Shown: positions 24,035-33,210, numbered from the stretch's first letter. The stretch is 64,000 bases of DNA from Pararhodobacter zhoushanensis (GCF_003990445.1 NZ_REEZ01000016.1:39498-103497), one strand, 5' to 3'. Notes: generated by a model from the sequence alone, not told the origin. Made by a program: numbers and translations.

Positions 24035-24895
24035 ATGACAGACACCGCCATCATCACCTGCGCGCTGACCGGCGTGCTGACCGACCCGCGCCAACACCCG
24101 GTGCCGGTGACGCCCGAGGAATTGGCCGCCTCGGCGCACGAGGCCTGGGACGCAGGCGCGGTCTGCATGCATGTCCATTTCCGCCAGCAGGGCGCGGGGC
24201 GCGGGCATCTGCCCAGCTGGGACCCCGCGCTGGCGGTCGAAGTGGCCGAGGCGATCCGCGCGGCCTGTCCCGGTGTCATTCTGAACTTCACCACCGGCAT
24301 CGTCGGGCGCGACCAGTCCGGGCCGATTGCCTGCCTGCGTGCCGGGCGGCCCGAGATCGCGGCCTGCAACGCGGGCTCGCTGAATTATCTCAAGACGCGC
24401 TCGGGCGGGCAGTGGGCATGGCCGCCGATGTTGTTCGACAACCCGGTCGACAAGGTTGCCGAGATCGTCGGCGTGATGGACGAGACGGGGACAAAGCCGG
24501 AATTCGAGTGCTTCGATACCGGGATCGTGCGCTCGGTCGCGATGTTCGCCGAGGTCGGCATCGTGGAACGCCCGCAGGTGAATTTCGTGATGGGCGTGTC
24601 GTCGGGCATGCCCGCCGACCCGGATCTGTTGCCGCTCTTGCTGAAATACCGTCCCGAGGGCTGCCCGTGGCAAACCACTGTGATCGGCCGGGCCGAAGTC
24701 TGGGATCTGCACCGCCGCGCGGCGGAACTGGGCGGGCATTTGCGCACGGGGCTGGAGGATACATTCTATCTGCCGGACGGCTCGCGCGCCTCGGGCAATG
24801 GCGCGCTGGTCGCGGCGCTGGCGCGGGTGGCGCGCGCGGCGGGACGGTCGGTGGCCAGCGCAGCCGAGGCGCGGGCGCTCTGGGGGATCGGGTGA
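24035..24895 (+). CDS. BKACE-family beta-keto acid cleavage enzyme
   Basis: A 286-residue TIM-barrel enzyme of the 3-keto-5-aminohexanoate cleavage (BKACE) family, which condenses a beta-keto acid with acetyl-CoA to give acetoacetate and a new acyl-CoA. The metal-binding HxH is in CMHVHFR, and PEFECFDTG supplies another typical motif, with NFTTG and NFVMG strand ends. ATG with GGGAGAG upstream. It heads the cluster with carboxylase and dehydrogenase genes, suggesting entry of a keto acid into acyl-CoA metabolism; the true substrate is unknown. Confidence 0.88.
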   Translation: MTDTAIITCALTGVLTDPRQHPVPVTPEELAASAHEAWDAGAVCMHVHFRQQGAGRGHLPSWDPALAVEVAEAIRAACPGVILNFTTGIVGRDQSGPIACLRAGRPEIAACNAGSLNYLKTRSGGQWAWPPMLFDNPVDKVAEIVGVMDETGTKPEFECFDTGIVRSVAMFAEVGIVERPQVNFVMGVSSGMPADPDLLPLLLKYRPEGCPWQTTVIGRAEVWDLHRRAAELGGHLRTGLEDTFYLPDGSRASGNGALVAALARVARAAGRSVASAAEARALWGIG

Positions 24896-24908
24896 GCGGG
24901 TGGCGCAC

Positions 24909-25002
24909 CTCGGGGGCATCGAGCCCCCTCGGCCCGCGCGGGGGTTCCACCCCCACCGGCGCGATGCGCCGCCCCTGGGAGTATTTTCGACAAGATGATG
25001 GG
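24909..25002 (+). repeat. Intergenic family element, copy A
   Basis: Contains the hairpin GGGGGC-ATCGA-GCCCCC (24912-24928) and, 50 nt on, GAGTATTTTCGACAAGATGATGGG split as GAGTATTT (24979-24986) and CAAGATGATGGG (24991-25002). The same two blocks recur at 54810-54889. It lies between BKACE and the carboxylase gene, ending 8 nt before the GTG start. Confidence 0.65.
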
Positions 25003-25010
25003 AGCGCAGG

Positions 25011-26615
25011 GTGCAGGGGCTGACATCGGAACTTGACGCGGCGGGGCCGGGGTTCGCGGCGAATGCAGCGGCGATGGAGGCGGCATGGGCGCCGGTGCTG
25101 GCGGTGCGCGAGGCCGTCGAAGAGGCAGCTGAGGCCGTGCGCGGGCGCTATGCCAAGCGCGGGATGTTGCTGCCGCGCGAGCGTCTGGCGCTGCTGCTGG
25201 ACCCGGGCGCGCCCTGGCTGGAGCTGTGTCCTTTCGCCGGCTGGAAGCGCTATGGCGACAAGGACGGCACCGGGGCAGGGGCGGGCGCGATTGCCGGGAT
25301 CGGGCGGGTGGCCGGGCGGTCCTGCGTGGTCGTCGTCGACAACTTCGCGGTCAAGGGCGGGACAGTGACGCCGGACGGGTTGGCGAAAAAGCTGCGCCTG
25401 CAAGAGATCGCGCGCGAGAACCGGCTGCCGCTGGTCAGTCTGAGCCAGTCGGGCGGTGCCAATCTGCAATACGCGCATGAGGTGTTCATCCCCGGCGGGC
25501 GCGGCTTTGCCAATCAGGCGCGGCTCTCGGCGCTGGGCATTCCGCAGGTGACGGTGGTGCATGGCTCGGCCACGGCGGGGGGCGCGTATCAGCCGGGGCT
25601 GTCGGATTACGTCATCCTCGTGCGCGGGCAGGCGACGATGTATCTGGCCGGGCCGCCCTTGCTGAAGGCGGCGACCGGCGAGGTGGCGACGGATGAGGAG
25701 CTTGGCGGGGCCGAGATGCACACGCAGGTCTCGGGTGTCGGCGATTATCTGGCCGAGGATGACGCCGACGGCATCCGGCTGGCGCGCGAGGTGATCAACG
25801 CACTGCCTTGGCCTGCGGATGGCGCGGCGGCGGCGGGCGTCGCGCCACTGTATCCGGCGTCCGAGCTGATGGGGATTGTGCCCGCCGACGCCAAGCAGCC
25901 CTATGACTGCCGCGAAATCTTGGCTCGGCTGGTGGATGGCTCGGGCTTTCTGGACTTCAAGCCCGAGTACGACGCGGCCACCGTCTGCGGTCATGCCCGC
26001 ATCGAAGGCCACGCCCTCGGCATCATCGCCAACAACGGCCCGATCACCGCGCAAGGCGCGGCGAAGGCCGGGCAGTTCATCCAGCTGTGCGATCAGGCCG
26101 GGGTGCCGCTGCTGTTTGTGCACAACACCACCGGCTTTCTGGTGGGGACCGAGCCCGAGCGCGCCGGGATCATCAAGCATGGATCGAAACTCATTCAGGC
26201 GGTGGCCAATGCACGGGTGCCCAAGCTGAGCCTTGTGGTCGGCGGCAGCTATGGCGCGGGGAATTATGCGATGTGCGGGCGCGGCTTCGATCCGCGCTTC
26301 ATCTTCGCGTGGCCCAACGCGCGCACCTCGGTCATGGGGCCGGCGCAGGCGGGGCAGGTAATGCGCATCGTCACCGAAGCCGCGATGACGCGGGCGGGTG
26401 CGGTGGACGCGGCCAAACTGGACGCGCTGGAGCAGGGCACGGCTGCGATGCTGGCCGAAGCGACGACGGCGCTGGCCTCGTCGGCGCGGCTGGAGGATGA
26501 CGGCATCATCGACCCGCGCCAGACCCGCGACATTCTGGGGCTGGTGCTGGGGCTGATCGCCTCCGAGGGCGCGCGCGTGACGCGGCCCAATACCTTCGGG
26601 GTGGCGCGGCTATGA
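25011..26615 (+). CDS. Acyl-CoA carboxylase beta (carboxyltransferase) subunit
   Basis: A 534-residue biotin-dependent carboxyltransferase, the size of methylcrotonyl-CoA carboxylase beta (about 535). Crotonase-fold motifs include SQSGGANLQYAHEVF, VHGSATAGGAYQPG and, in the second half, NNGPITAQGAAKAGQFIQL and GGSYGAGNYAMCGRGFDPRF. The start is a GTG at 25011 with GGGAGCG just upstream; ATG codons nearby are out of frame. Its stop overlaps the alpha-subunit ATG (ATGA). Substrate could be methylcrotonyl-CoA, geranyl-CoA or a related enoyl-CoA; propionyl-CoA is less likely by context. Confidence 0.9.
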   Translation: MQGLTSELDAAGPGFAANAAAMEAAWAPVLAVREAVEEAAEAVRGRYAKRGMLLPRERLALLLDPGAPWLELCPFAGWKRYGDKDGTGAGAGAIAGIGRVAGRSCVVVVDNFAVKGGTVTPDGLAKKLRLQEIARENRLPLVSLSQSGGANLQYAHEVFIPGGRGFANQARLSALGIPQVTVVHGSATAGGAYQPGLSDYVILVRGQATMYLAGPPLLKAATGEVATDEELGGAEMHTQVSGVGDYLAEDDADGIRLAREVINALPWPADGAAAAGVAPLYPASELMGIVPADAKQPYDCREILARLVDGSGFLDFKPEYDAATVCGHARIEGHALGIIANNGPITAQGAAKAGQFIQLCDQAGVPLLFVHNTTGFLVGTEPERAGIIKHGSKLIQAVANARVPKLSLVVGGSYGAGNYAMCGRGFDPRFIFAWPNARTSVMGPAQAGQVMRIVTEAAMTRAGAVDAAKLDALEQGTAAMLAEATTALASSARLEDDGIIDPRQTRDILGLVLGLIASEGARVTRPNTFGVARL

Positions 26616-28489
26616 GGATCCTGATTGCCAACCGGGGCGAGATCGCCCTGCGCGTGATGCGCTCGGCCCGGGCGCTGGGCTATGGCTGCGTCGCGGTTCA
26701 TGGCCCCGGCGAGGCAGGCGCGCCGCATGTGCTTGCCGCCGATCTGGCGGTTGAGGTGCCGGGCTATCTGGACGGGGCCGCGATCATCGCGGCGGCTGTC
26801 GCGACCGGGGCAGGCATGGTGCATCCGGGCTATGGCTTCCTGTCGGAAAATGCCGGTTTCGCAAGGGCTTGCGCCGAGGCAGGGCTGGTGTTCATCGGCC
26901 CCTCGCCTGAGGCCATCGCGCTGATGGGCGACAAGGGCAGGGCCAAGGCGGCGGCGCTCGCAGCGGGGGTGCCCTGCCTGCCGGGGGCAACCGGAGACCT
27001 GCTGGAGGCGGGCCAGCGCATCGGCGTGCCGCTGATGGTCAAGGCGGCGCTGGGCGGCGGCGGCAAGGGGATGCGGCTGGTGCGCGCTCTGGCCGCGCTG
27101 CCCGAGGCGCTGACCCGCGCCGCGTCCGAGGCCGAGAAGAGTTTCGGCGACGGGGCGCTGATCGTCGAGAAAGCACTGCTCGCGCCGCGCCATATCGAGG
27201 TGCAGGTGTTTGGCGACAGCCATGGCAACGTTGTCCATCTGGGCGAGCGCGATTGCTCGATCCAGCGACGGCATCAGAAGGTGGTCGAGGAAGCGCCATC
27301 GCCCGCCGTCGACAACGCCTTGCGCGAACAGATGGGCACGGCGGCGGTCAGTCTGGCACAGGCCTGTGGCTATCAGGGCGCAGGGACGGTCGAATTCCTG
27401 CTAGAGGACGGCGCGTTCTATTTCCTTGAGATGAACACCCGCCTGCAGGTCGAACACCCGGTGACCGAGGCTGTTACAGGACTCGATCTGGTCGACTGGC
27501 AGATCCGCGTCGCGCGCGGCGAGCCGCTGCCGCTGACGCAGGACCAGATCACCCTGAGCGGCCATGCCATCGAGGTCCGCCTCTACGCCGAAGACCCCGC
27601 CAACGGCTTCCTGCCGCAGACCGGGCGCGTTCTGCGCTGGGCACCCGACCCGGCGCTGCGCAGCGACGATGCGCTGGCCGAGGGCGTAGAGGTGGGCGCG
27701 GGCTTCGACCCGATGCTGGCCAAGCTGATCGCCCACGGCCCTGATCGGGACACGGCGCGCCAACGGCTAATTGAGGGCCTCAACCGCACCGAACTGCTGG
27801 GCCTGCGCACCAACAAACCCTTCCTTGGCCGCGTTCTGGCGCACCCGGTCTTCGCCCAAGGCGACGCGACCACCGCCTTTCTTGAGCGCGACTTTGCCAC
27901 CGACCCCGCGCTCACCCAAACCCCGCCAGACCCCGCCTTGCTGGCGCTCGCCGTGCTCCTCCTCGCCGGTGCCCCCGCGCCGCGCTTCGGCTTCACCACC
28001 GGCCCGCGCCCGACCCTGACCCGCCGCTTTGACACGGGCGTGGGCACCGCCAGCGTAACCCTCACGCTGGACGGCCCCAGCGCCCACATCCCTGACGGCC
28101 CCAGTGTCACGCTCGACAGCCTCACCCCGACCCACGCCCGCGCCCGCTTGAACGGCATCGCCCATACTCTGCCCTATGCCCGCGACGGCGACACGCTCCA
28201 TCTTGGCGACCTCACACTCACCGACATCACCCTTGCGCCCGCGCAATCCCGTGCCCAGCAGGGCGACGGGCGGATCCTCGCACCGATGGCGGGGACGGTG
28301 CTTGCCGTAGAGGTCGCGCTCGGTGACCGGGTGACACAGGGCCAGACCCTCGCCATTCAGGAGGCGATGAAGATGGAGCACCCGCTCCGCGCGCCCTTCG
28401 CAGGCCGCGTCACCAGCCTCACTCTGACCAAAGGCGCGCAGGTCCGCGCGCGCCAACCCCTGATAACCCTCGACCCGGAGTCCCCATGA
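26612..28489 (+). CDS. Acyl-CoA carboxylase alpha (biotin carboxylase plus BCCP) subunit
   Basis: A 625-residue fusion. The biotin carboxylase domain (about 1-445) has the ATP-grasp loop GGGGKGM (148-154), the HPGYGFLSEN motif and NTRLQVEHPVTE. A less conserved middle region bridges to the C-terminal BCCP domain with biotin Lys587 in EAMKMEH. It pairs with the preceding beta subunit to form an alpha6beta6-type enzyme. From about 27800 on, codon use is extremely C-rich but the frame holds. The stop overlaps the GST start. Confidence 0.92.
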   Translation: MRILIANRGEIALRVMRSARALGYGCVAVHGPGEAGAPHVLAADLAVEVPGYLDGAAIIAAAVATGAGMVHPGYGFLSENAGFARACAEAGLVFIGPSPEAIALMGDKGRAKAAALAAGVPCLPGATGDLLEAGQRIGVPLMVKAALGGGGKGMRLVRALAALPEALTRAASEAEKSFGDGALIVEKALLAPRHIEVQVFGDSHGNVVHLGERDCSIQRRHQKVVEEAPSPAVDNALREQMGTAAVSLAQACGYQGAGTVEFLLEDGAFYFLEMNTRLQVEHPVTEAVTGLDLVDWQIRVARGEPLPLTQDQITLSGHAIEVRLYAEDPANGFLPQTGRVLRWAPDPALRSDDALAEGVEVGAGFDPMLAKLIAHGPDRDTARQRLIEGLNRTELLGLRTNKPFLGRVLAHPVFAQGDATTAFLERDFATDPALTQTPPDPALLALAVLLLAGAPAPRFGFTTGPRPTLTRRFDTGVGTASVTLTLDGPSAHIPDGPSVTLDSLTPTHARARLNGIAHTLPYARDGDTLHLGDLTLTDITLAPAQSRAQQGDGRILAPMAGTVLAVEVALGDRVTQGQTLAIQEAMKMEHPLRAPFAGRVTSLTLTKGAQVRARQPLITLDPESP

Positions 28490-29112
28490 TCGAGCTATGG
28501 CATAGCAAAGGCGCACGCTCTTTCCGCCCTCTGTGGACGCTGGAAGAACTGGGCGTGCCTTATCAGCTGCACATGCTGGGCTTCCCGCCCCGCGCCACGA
28601 ACCCCGAATTTCTGGGGATCAACCCGTTGGGCACGGTGCCCTACATGACCGACGGCGACACCCAGATGACGGAATCGAGCGGCATCACCCATTACCTGTC
28701 GCGCCGCTATGGCGAAGGGTCTCTCGCCGTCGCCCCCGATGAGAAGGCCTATGGCGACTGGCTCAACTGGCTCTACCACTCGGACGCCACGCTGACCTTC
28801 CCGCAAACGCTGGTCCTGCGCTATGGCCGGTTCGAGGCCGGTGAGCGCCGCCAGCCACAGGTCGTCGACGACTACACGCAATGGTTCCTCTCGCGGCTCA
28901 AGCTGGTCAACGCGCGGGTCGAGCAGGCCGATTTCCTCTGCGCCGACCGCTTCACCGCCGCCGACATCGCCGTGGGCTATGCGCTCTACCTTGGCGAGCT
29001 GATCGGCATCTGCCAGCACTACAAACCCCAGACGCAGGCCTATCTCGACCGGCTCAAGGCGCGCCCCGCCTTCCAGCGTGCCGAGGCCCCCGGCCAGATC
29101 AGCGCGGTATAA
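28486..29112 (+). CDS. Glutathione S-transferase family protein
   Basis: A 208-residue GST with an N-terminal thioredoxin fold (HSKGARSFRPLWTLEELGVP, then INPLGTVPYM and ESSGITHYL) and a helical C-terminal domain (ADRFTAADIAVGYALYLGEL). Ser in the first motif is a likely glutathione contact. It overlaps the carboxylase alpha gene by ATGA and precedes the dehydrogenase, so it belongs to the acyl-CoA cluster; possible roles are isomerisation or detoxification of a reactive enoyl intermediate. Confidence 0.88.
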   Translation: MIELWHSKGARSFRPLWTLEELGVPYQLHMLGFPPRATNPEFLGINPLGTVPYMTDGDTQMTESSGITHYLSRRYGEGSLAVAPDEKAYGDWLNWLYHSDATLTFPQTLVLRYGRFEAGERRQPQVVDDYTQWFLSRLKLVNARVEQADFLCADRFTAADIAVGYALYLGELIGICQHYKPQTQAYLDRLKARPAFQRAEAPGQISAV

Positions 29113-29115
29113 ATC

Positions 29116-30300
29116 ATGCAGTTCACCCCCACGCCCGAGCAGCAAGCCCTCTACGACGCCGCCTTTCGTTACGCCGAGGCCAGGCTGCACCCGCTTTTCG
29201 CCCGCATGGATGACGAGGACTGGTTCCCCGACCAGCTGATCGCGCAACTCGGCGCAGACGGCTATTGCGGCCTGACCGCGCCCGAAAGCCTCGGCGGCGC
29301 GGGCATGGATCTGATGTCAGCGGGCATGGTGGCCGAGGCCTTCGGCTACTGGAACACCAACGCCGCCTTCATCTGGGGGCCGCATGAAAATCTGTGCCTG
29401 AACAACATCCTGCGCAATGGCACGCCCGAGCAGATCGCCCGATTTGCGCCTGACCTGATCGCCGGGCGCAAGATCGGCGCGCTGGGGCTGACCGAGCCGG
29501 GGGCGGGGTCCGATGCGCTGGGCTCGATGGCGCTGAAGGCGGTGCGCGATGGCGATGACTATGTGCTGACCGGGCGCAAGATGTTCATCTCGAACGGGCC
29601 GGTGGCCGATCTGGTCCTGACCTACGCCAAGACGGCACCCGAACGCGGGGCCAAGGGCATCTCTGCCTTTGTCGTCGACACCGCCACGCCGGGCTTCTCT
29701 GTCGCCCAGACGTTAACCAAGATGGGCTGGCGCGGCTGCCCCACCGGCGAGCTGGTCTTCGAGGGTGTGCGCGTCCCGGCGGCGAACCTGCTGGGGGCCG
29801 AGAACGCCGGGGTCGGCGTCGTCATGTCCGGCCTCGACATCGAACGCGCCTTTCTCGGCCTGCCCTATATCGGCGCGGCCCAGCGCTGCCTCGACCTCTC
29901 GCTCGATTACGCGGCCACCCGCCGGCAGTTCGGCAAACCGATTGGCAGCTTCCAGATGATCCAGTCGCATCTGGCCGAGATGGCCACCCTGATCGACGCC
30001 GCCCGCCTCTATGCCTACCGCGCCCTCTCGGCCTGCGACGCGCTGGCGCGTGGCGAAGGGGGCAGGGGAGAGATCCACCGCCTCTGCGCGGGATCGGTGC
30101 TGTTTGGTGCCGATATGATCGCGCAGGTCACCGACCGGGCGGTGCAGATCCACGGCGGCTCAGGCTTCGTGTGGGAGACCGAAGTCAACCGCCACTACCG
30201 CAACGCCCGCATCGCAAGCCTGGGCGGTGGCACCACCGAAGTGCGCAAACTGATCATCGCCGAAGAACTCTTCCGCGCCCGCGGCCTGCGCCTGGACTGA
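29116..30300 (+). CDS. Acyl-CoA dehydrogenase, isovaleryl-CoA dehydrogenase-like
   Basis: A 394-residue FAD flavoenzyme. Family signatures include LTEPGAGSDALGSMALKA, RKMFISNGPVADLVL and QIHGGSGFVWETEVNRHYRN in part. At the usual catalytic-Glu position near the C-terminus it has Gly (ASLGGGTTEVRK), and instead Glu243 is found in SGLDIER. That relocation is the hallmark of isovaleryl-CoA dehydrogenases. With the adjacent carboxylase this suggests a branched or isoprenoid-type acyl-CoA route. It starts three bases after the GST stop region. Confidence 0.9.
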   Translation: MQFTPTPEQQALYDAAFRYAEARLHPLFARMDDEDWFPDQLIAQLGADGYCGLTAPESLGGAGMDLMSAGMVAEAFGYWNTNAAFIWGPHENLCLNNILRNGTPEQIARFAPDLIAGRKIGALGLTEPGAGSDALGSMALKAVRDGDDYVLTGRKMFISNGPVADLVLTYAKTAPERGAKGISAFVVDTATPGFSVAQTLTKMGWRGCPTGELVFEGVRVPAANLLGAENAGVGVVMSGLDIERAFLGLPYIGAAQRCLDLSLDYAATRRQFGKPIGSFQMIQSHLAEMATLIDAARLYAYRALSACDALARGEGGRGEIHRLCAGSVLFGADMIAQVTDRAVQIHGGSGFVWETEVNRHYRNARIASLGGGTTEVRKLIIAEELFRARGLRLD

Positions 30301-30307
30301 ACAAAGC

Positions 30308-30385
30308 TCAATTTTCTGTCTGAAAATATCCTCAGGGGGTGAGGCCCGGCACGGGCCGAGGGGGCAGAATGCCCCCTGCGCCGCC
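30308..30385 (-). repeat. Intergenic family element, copy C
   Basis: Read on the minus strand: a GGGGGCATTCTGCCCCCT hairpin, a GC-rich spacer, then CCTGAGGATATTTTCAGACA and AGAAAATTGAG. It lies downstream of the dehydrogenase gene and upstream of the Rrf2 promoter. The hairpin probably also serves transcript ending for the acyl-CoA operon. Confidence 0.6.
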
Positions 30386-30472
30386 GGAACGGCGGCGCGT
30401 CGGTCGCCCAAGACCTGCGCGCCGCAAGGCGTGCCGGGCGCGGGCGAAACACCGCCCGGTCCCACCCCGATC

Positions 30473-30508
30473 TTGACGATCAGGCCGAATCGTAATAAAT
30501 GAAGTTAC
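30473..30508 (+). promoter_or_regulatory. Rrf2 gene promoter with overlapping dyad
   Basis: TTGACG (30473-30478) and TAAATG (30496-30501) with 17-nt spacing. GTAA and TTAC flanking the -10 form a small inverted repeat that ends right at the ATG (30509). The predicted start places transcription at the ATG, suggesting a leaderless message and autoregulation. Confidence 0.45.
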
Positions 30509-30964
30509 ATGAAACGCGACAGCCGCCTCTCCTCCGTTCTGCATGCGCTCTTGCACATGGCCGAACACGACCAGCCGATGACCTCGGAAACCCTCGCCCA
30601 GTGCATGACCACCAACCCGGTCGTCGTGCGCCGCACCATGGGGCTGCTGCGCGAGGCCGGGATCGTCGCCTCGGCGCGCGGTCCCTCGGGCGGCTGGACG
30701 ATCACCGCAGACCTTGAAACCCTCACCCTGCGCGATCTGCACAACGCGCTGGGCGAACCTGCGGTCTTTGCCATCGGAAACCGCAATGAGACCCCCGACT
30801 GTCTCGTCGAGCAGGCCGTCAACGCCGCCCTGCACGATGCCTTCGCGCAGGCCGAAGCCCTGCTGCTCGACCATTTCGCGCAGATCACCCTCGCCACGCT
30901 GGCGCGCGACTTTGCGCGCCGTCACGCAGCCAGACGCCAAACGACACCCCACCCACAGGAGTAA
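30509..30964 (+). CDS. Rrf2-family regulator without the Fe-S cysteine cluster
   Basis: A 151-residue winged-HTH protein (SRLSSVLHALLHMAEHDQPM, then NPVVVRRTMGLLREAGIVAS and GPSGGW). The three-Cys iron-sulfur cluster of IscR/NsrR types is absent; only scattered single cysteines remain, as in YwnA-like members. It precedes the thioredoxin-reductase-like gene with four bases between, so it probably senses an electrophile or redox signal and controls that enzyme. Confidence 0.88.
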   Translation: MKRDSRLSSVLHALLHMAEHDQPMTSETLAQCMTTNPVVVRRTMGLLREAGIVASARGPSGGWTITADLETLTLRDLHNALGEPAVFAIGNRNETPDCLVEQAVNAALHDAFAQAEALLLDHFAQITLATLARDFARRHAARRQTTPHPQE

Positions 30965-30968
30965 TCCC

Positions 30969-31856
30969 ATGCCCGATGTCATCATCATCGGTGGCGGCTA
31001 TGCCGGAATGGCCGCCGCCCTCCAACTGCTGCGCGCGCGCCGTGACGTCCTGATCATCGACGCAGGCCAGCGCCGCAACCGTTTCGCCAGCCATGCGCAC
31101 GGCTTTCTGACGCAGGACGGCGAAGACCCCGCCGTCATCGCTGCCAGGGCCCGCGCCCAGATCGAGGCGTATCCCGATCTCGACTGGTACGAGGGTGAAG
31201 CGACCCGCATCGACGGCGAAAAGGGCAATTTTGTCGTCCTCCTGAGCGATGGGGCGGCTTTCAGCGCCAGCAGGGTGATCCTCGCGCTCGGGGTCAGTGA
31301 CACGCTGCCCGAGATCCCGGGGCTTGCCGAGCGCTGGGGACAGTCGGTGTTCCACTGCCCCTATTGCCACGGGTACGAGCTGAATCGTGGCCGCATCGGC
31401 GTCATCGCCTCAGGGCCTGAGATCACCGGTCACGTCGGACTGTTTTCCGAATGGGGCGAGGTGACCCTATTGGTCAATGGCGCGTTCAGCATGAATGACG
31501 ATCACACCGCCGCCATGCGCGGGTACGGTATCACCGTTGAGGAGACGCCGATTGCGGCCATCGAGGGCCAAGCCGAGGTCGTGCTGAGCGACAACCGGCG
31601 GCTCCAGCCCTTCGCCGGGCTTTTCGTGACCTCGCGCGCCGCCCCTGCCACCGGAATCGCACAGGCAGCAGAGCTGAGCTTGGCCGAAACCCCCATGGGT
31701 CAGCAGATCGACACCGACTCGCTCAAGGAAACCTCGCGGCCCGGAATCTACGCCTGTGGCGACGCCGCCCGCGTGCCGCATTCGTTGGCTCTGGCCATCG
31801 CCGACGGGTCATGGGCCGGGGCGACGGTGCATCGCTCGCTCGTCTTCGACCACTGA
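30969..31856 (+). CDS. Thioredoxin-reductase-like NAD(P)/FAD oxidoreductase
   Basis: A 295-residue flavoprotein. The N-terminal FAD motif is IIIGGGYAGMAAALQLL, the redox pair is in HCPYCHGYE, and GIYACGDAARVPHSLALAIA closes the FAD domain. The NAD(P)-binding motif (GVIASGPEITGH) is degenerate compared with the usual GxGxxA, so it may accept another donor or partner. Paired with the Rrf2 gene upstream in one operon. Confidence 0.87.
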   Translation: MPDVIIIGGGYAGMAAALQLLRARRDVLIIDAGQRRNRFASHAHGFLTQDGEDPAVIAARARAQIEAYPDLDWYEGEATRIDGEKGNFVVLLSDGAAFSASRVILALGVSDTLPEIPGLAERWGQSVFHCPYCHGYELNRGRIGVIASGPEITGHVGLFSEWGEVTLLVNGAFSMNDDHTAAMRGYGITVEETPIAAIEGQAEVVLSDNRRLQPFAGLFVTSRAAPATGIAQAAELSLAETPMGQQIDTDSLKETSRPGIYACGDAARVPHSLALAIADGSWAGATVHRSLVFDH

Positions 31857-32074
31857 CGAACCCCGGGCGGCGGGGGCATCGAACCCCCGCCGCCCGACGG
31901 CCCGCGAAGGCGGTCCGCGGCCCGGCCCCAGCGAAATCGCGCTGATTTGGCGCGGTTTTCCGGTTCTGGCGCAGAAAGTTCCGACTGTGGGCGCTAACGT
32001 CTCAACCGCGCCATTGTCGTGTCACTTTCCCCCGCGTATCCCTGTGCCCAGCAGTCAAACAAGAGGGACCCGCC
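31857..32074. promoter_or_regulatory. Hairpin and aldolase promoter region
   Basis: A perfect 13-bp stem (CGGGCGGCGGGGG / CCCCCGCCGCCCG) with loop CATCGAA lies at 31864-31896, ending the oxidoreductase transcript; its GGGGGCATCGA core resembles the dispersed intergenic family but the TATTT block is missing. A weak promoter, TTGTCG then TATCCC 17 nt later (about 32014-32042), precedes the aldolase. Confidence 0.5.
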
Positions 32075-33004
32075 ATGCGCGCCACCAAGCTCGTTCAAAA
32101 GATCCTGGCCAACTACGAGGGCGAAACCCCCGGGGTGAAAGCCAACCTGTGCCGCATCCTGATGGAAGGCAAACTGGGCGGTACCGGCAAGCTGATCATC
32201 CTGCCGGTGGATCAGGGCTTCGAGCACGGGCCTGCCCGCTCCTTCGCGCCGAACCCGGCGGGCTATGACCCGCATTACCATTACCAGCTGGCCATCGACG
32301 CTGGTCTCTCGGCCTATGCCGCGCCGCTGGGCTCGCTGGAAGCCGGTGCCGACACCTTCGCCGGGCAGATCCCGACGATCCTGAAGGTGAACTCGTCGAA
32401 CTCGCTGATGTCAGACACGGCGGGCAAGAACCAGGCGATCACCGCCTCGGTCGATGATGCGCTGCGTCTGGGCTGCTCGGCCATCGGCTTCACGATCTAT
32501 CCGGGCTCGGACTGCGCGCTCGACATGTTCGAAGAGATCGTCGAAATGCGCAAAGAGGCCGCCGCCAAAGGCGTGGCCACCGTGATCTGGTCCTACCCGC
32601 GCGGTGAGGCGATCACCAAGGACGGCGAAACCGCCATCGACGTGGCCGCCTATGCCGCCCATATCGCGGCACTGCTGGGCGCGCATATCATCAAGATCAA
32701 GCTCTCGACCGACCACCTGATGCTGCCCGAAGCCAAGAAGGTCTACGAGAAGGAAGCCATTGACGTCGCAACGCAAGCCGCACGCGTCAAGCATTGCGTG
32801 CAATCCTCGTTCAATGGCCGCCGGATCATCGTCTTCTCGGGCGGCGCTGCCAAAGGCGCAGACGCTGTGTATGACGACGCCCGCGCGATCCGCGATGGCG
32901 GCGGCAACGGCTCGATCATCGGGCGCAACAGTTTCCAGCGCTCGCGCGAGGATGCGCTGTCGATGCTGAGCAAGCTGGTGGATATCTACAAAGGCAAAGC
33001 CTGA
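32075..33004 (+). CDS. fbaB: Class I fructose-bisphosphate aldolase, DhnA type
   Basis: A 309-residue Schiff-base aldolase of the archaeal/DhnA class, which interconverts fructose 1,6-bisphosphate and triose phosphates. Characteristic stretches are ILPVDQGFEHGPARSF, HIIKIKLSTDHLML (with the Schiff-base lysine region) and RRIIVFSGGAAKGADAVYDD. GAGGG ribosome site. Stand-alone gene with its own promoter; high-usage codons fit a housekeeping role. Confidence 0.93.
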   Translation: MRATKLVQKILANYEGETPGVKANLCRILMEGKLGGTGKLIILPVDQGFEHGPARSFAPNPAGYDPHYHYQLAIDAGLSAYAAPLGSLEAGADTFAGQIPTILKVNSSNSLMSDTAGKNQAITASVDDALRLGCSAIGFTIYPGSDCALDMFEEIVEMRKEAAAKGVATVIWSYPRGEAITKDGETAIDVAAYAAHIAALLGAHIIKIKLSTDHLMLPEAKKVYEKEAIDVATQAARVKHCVQSSFNGRRIIVFSGGAAKGADAVYDDARAIRDGGGNGSIIGRNSFQRSREDALSMLSKLVDIYKGKA

Positions 33005-33210
33005 CGCTTTCGCCAGCGTCAGCCAGAAAAAGGAGGGGGGCTGTCAGCCCCCCTCTTCGCTTTCAGCGAATTCACCCCCCGAGGATATTTGAAGAGCAAA
33101 GAAAGCGCGGTTAACCCTTCGTTAACGCCCCTCTTTGCTCCTTAAATATCCCGGGGGGCGGGCCGGAACGGCCCGGTGGGGGGCAGCGCCCCCCTCGCGG
33201 CGCGAGGGCC
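33001..33210. repeat. Facing pair of intergenic family elements, copies D and E
   Basis: Copy D (plus) has a GGGGGG-CTGTCAG-CCCCCC type hairpin at 33035-33053 and CCCCCCGAGGATATTTGAAG with AGCAAAGAAAG near 33075-33103. Copy E (minus) mirrors it at about 33122-33200 with CCCCCCGGGATATTTAAGG and AGCAAAGAG. Before them a CTGACGCT/AGCGTCAG stem (33001-33022) includes the aldolase stop codon. The pair sits between convergent genes and likely ends both transcripts. Confidence 0.65.

Noticed and set aside
24390-26180. Long minus-strand frame opposite the carboxylase beta gene
   Set aside because: Arg/Pro/His-rich translation typical of antisense reading in GC-rich coding DNA; the plus strand encodes a full carboxyltransferase.
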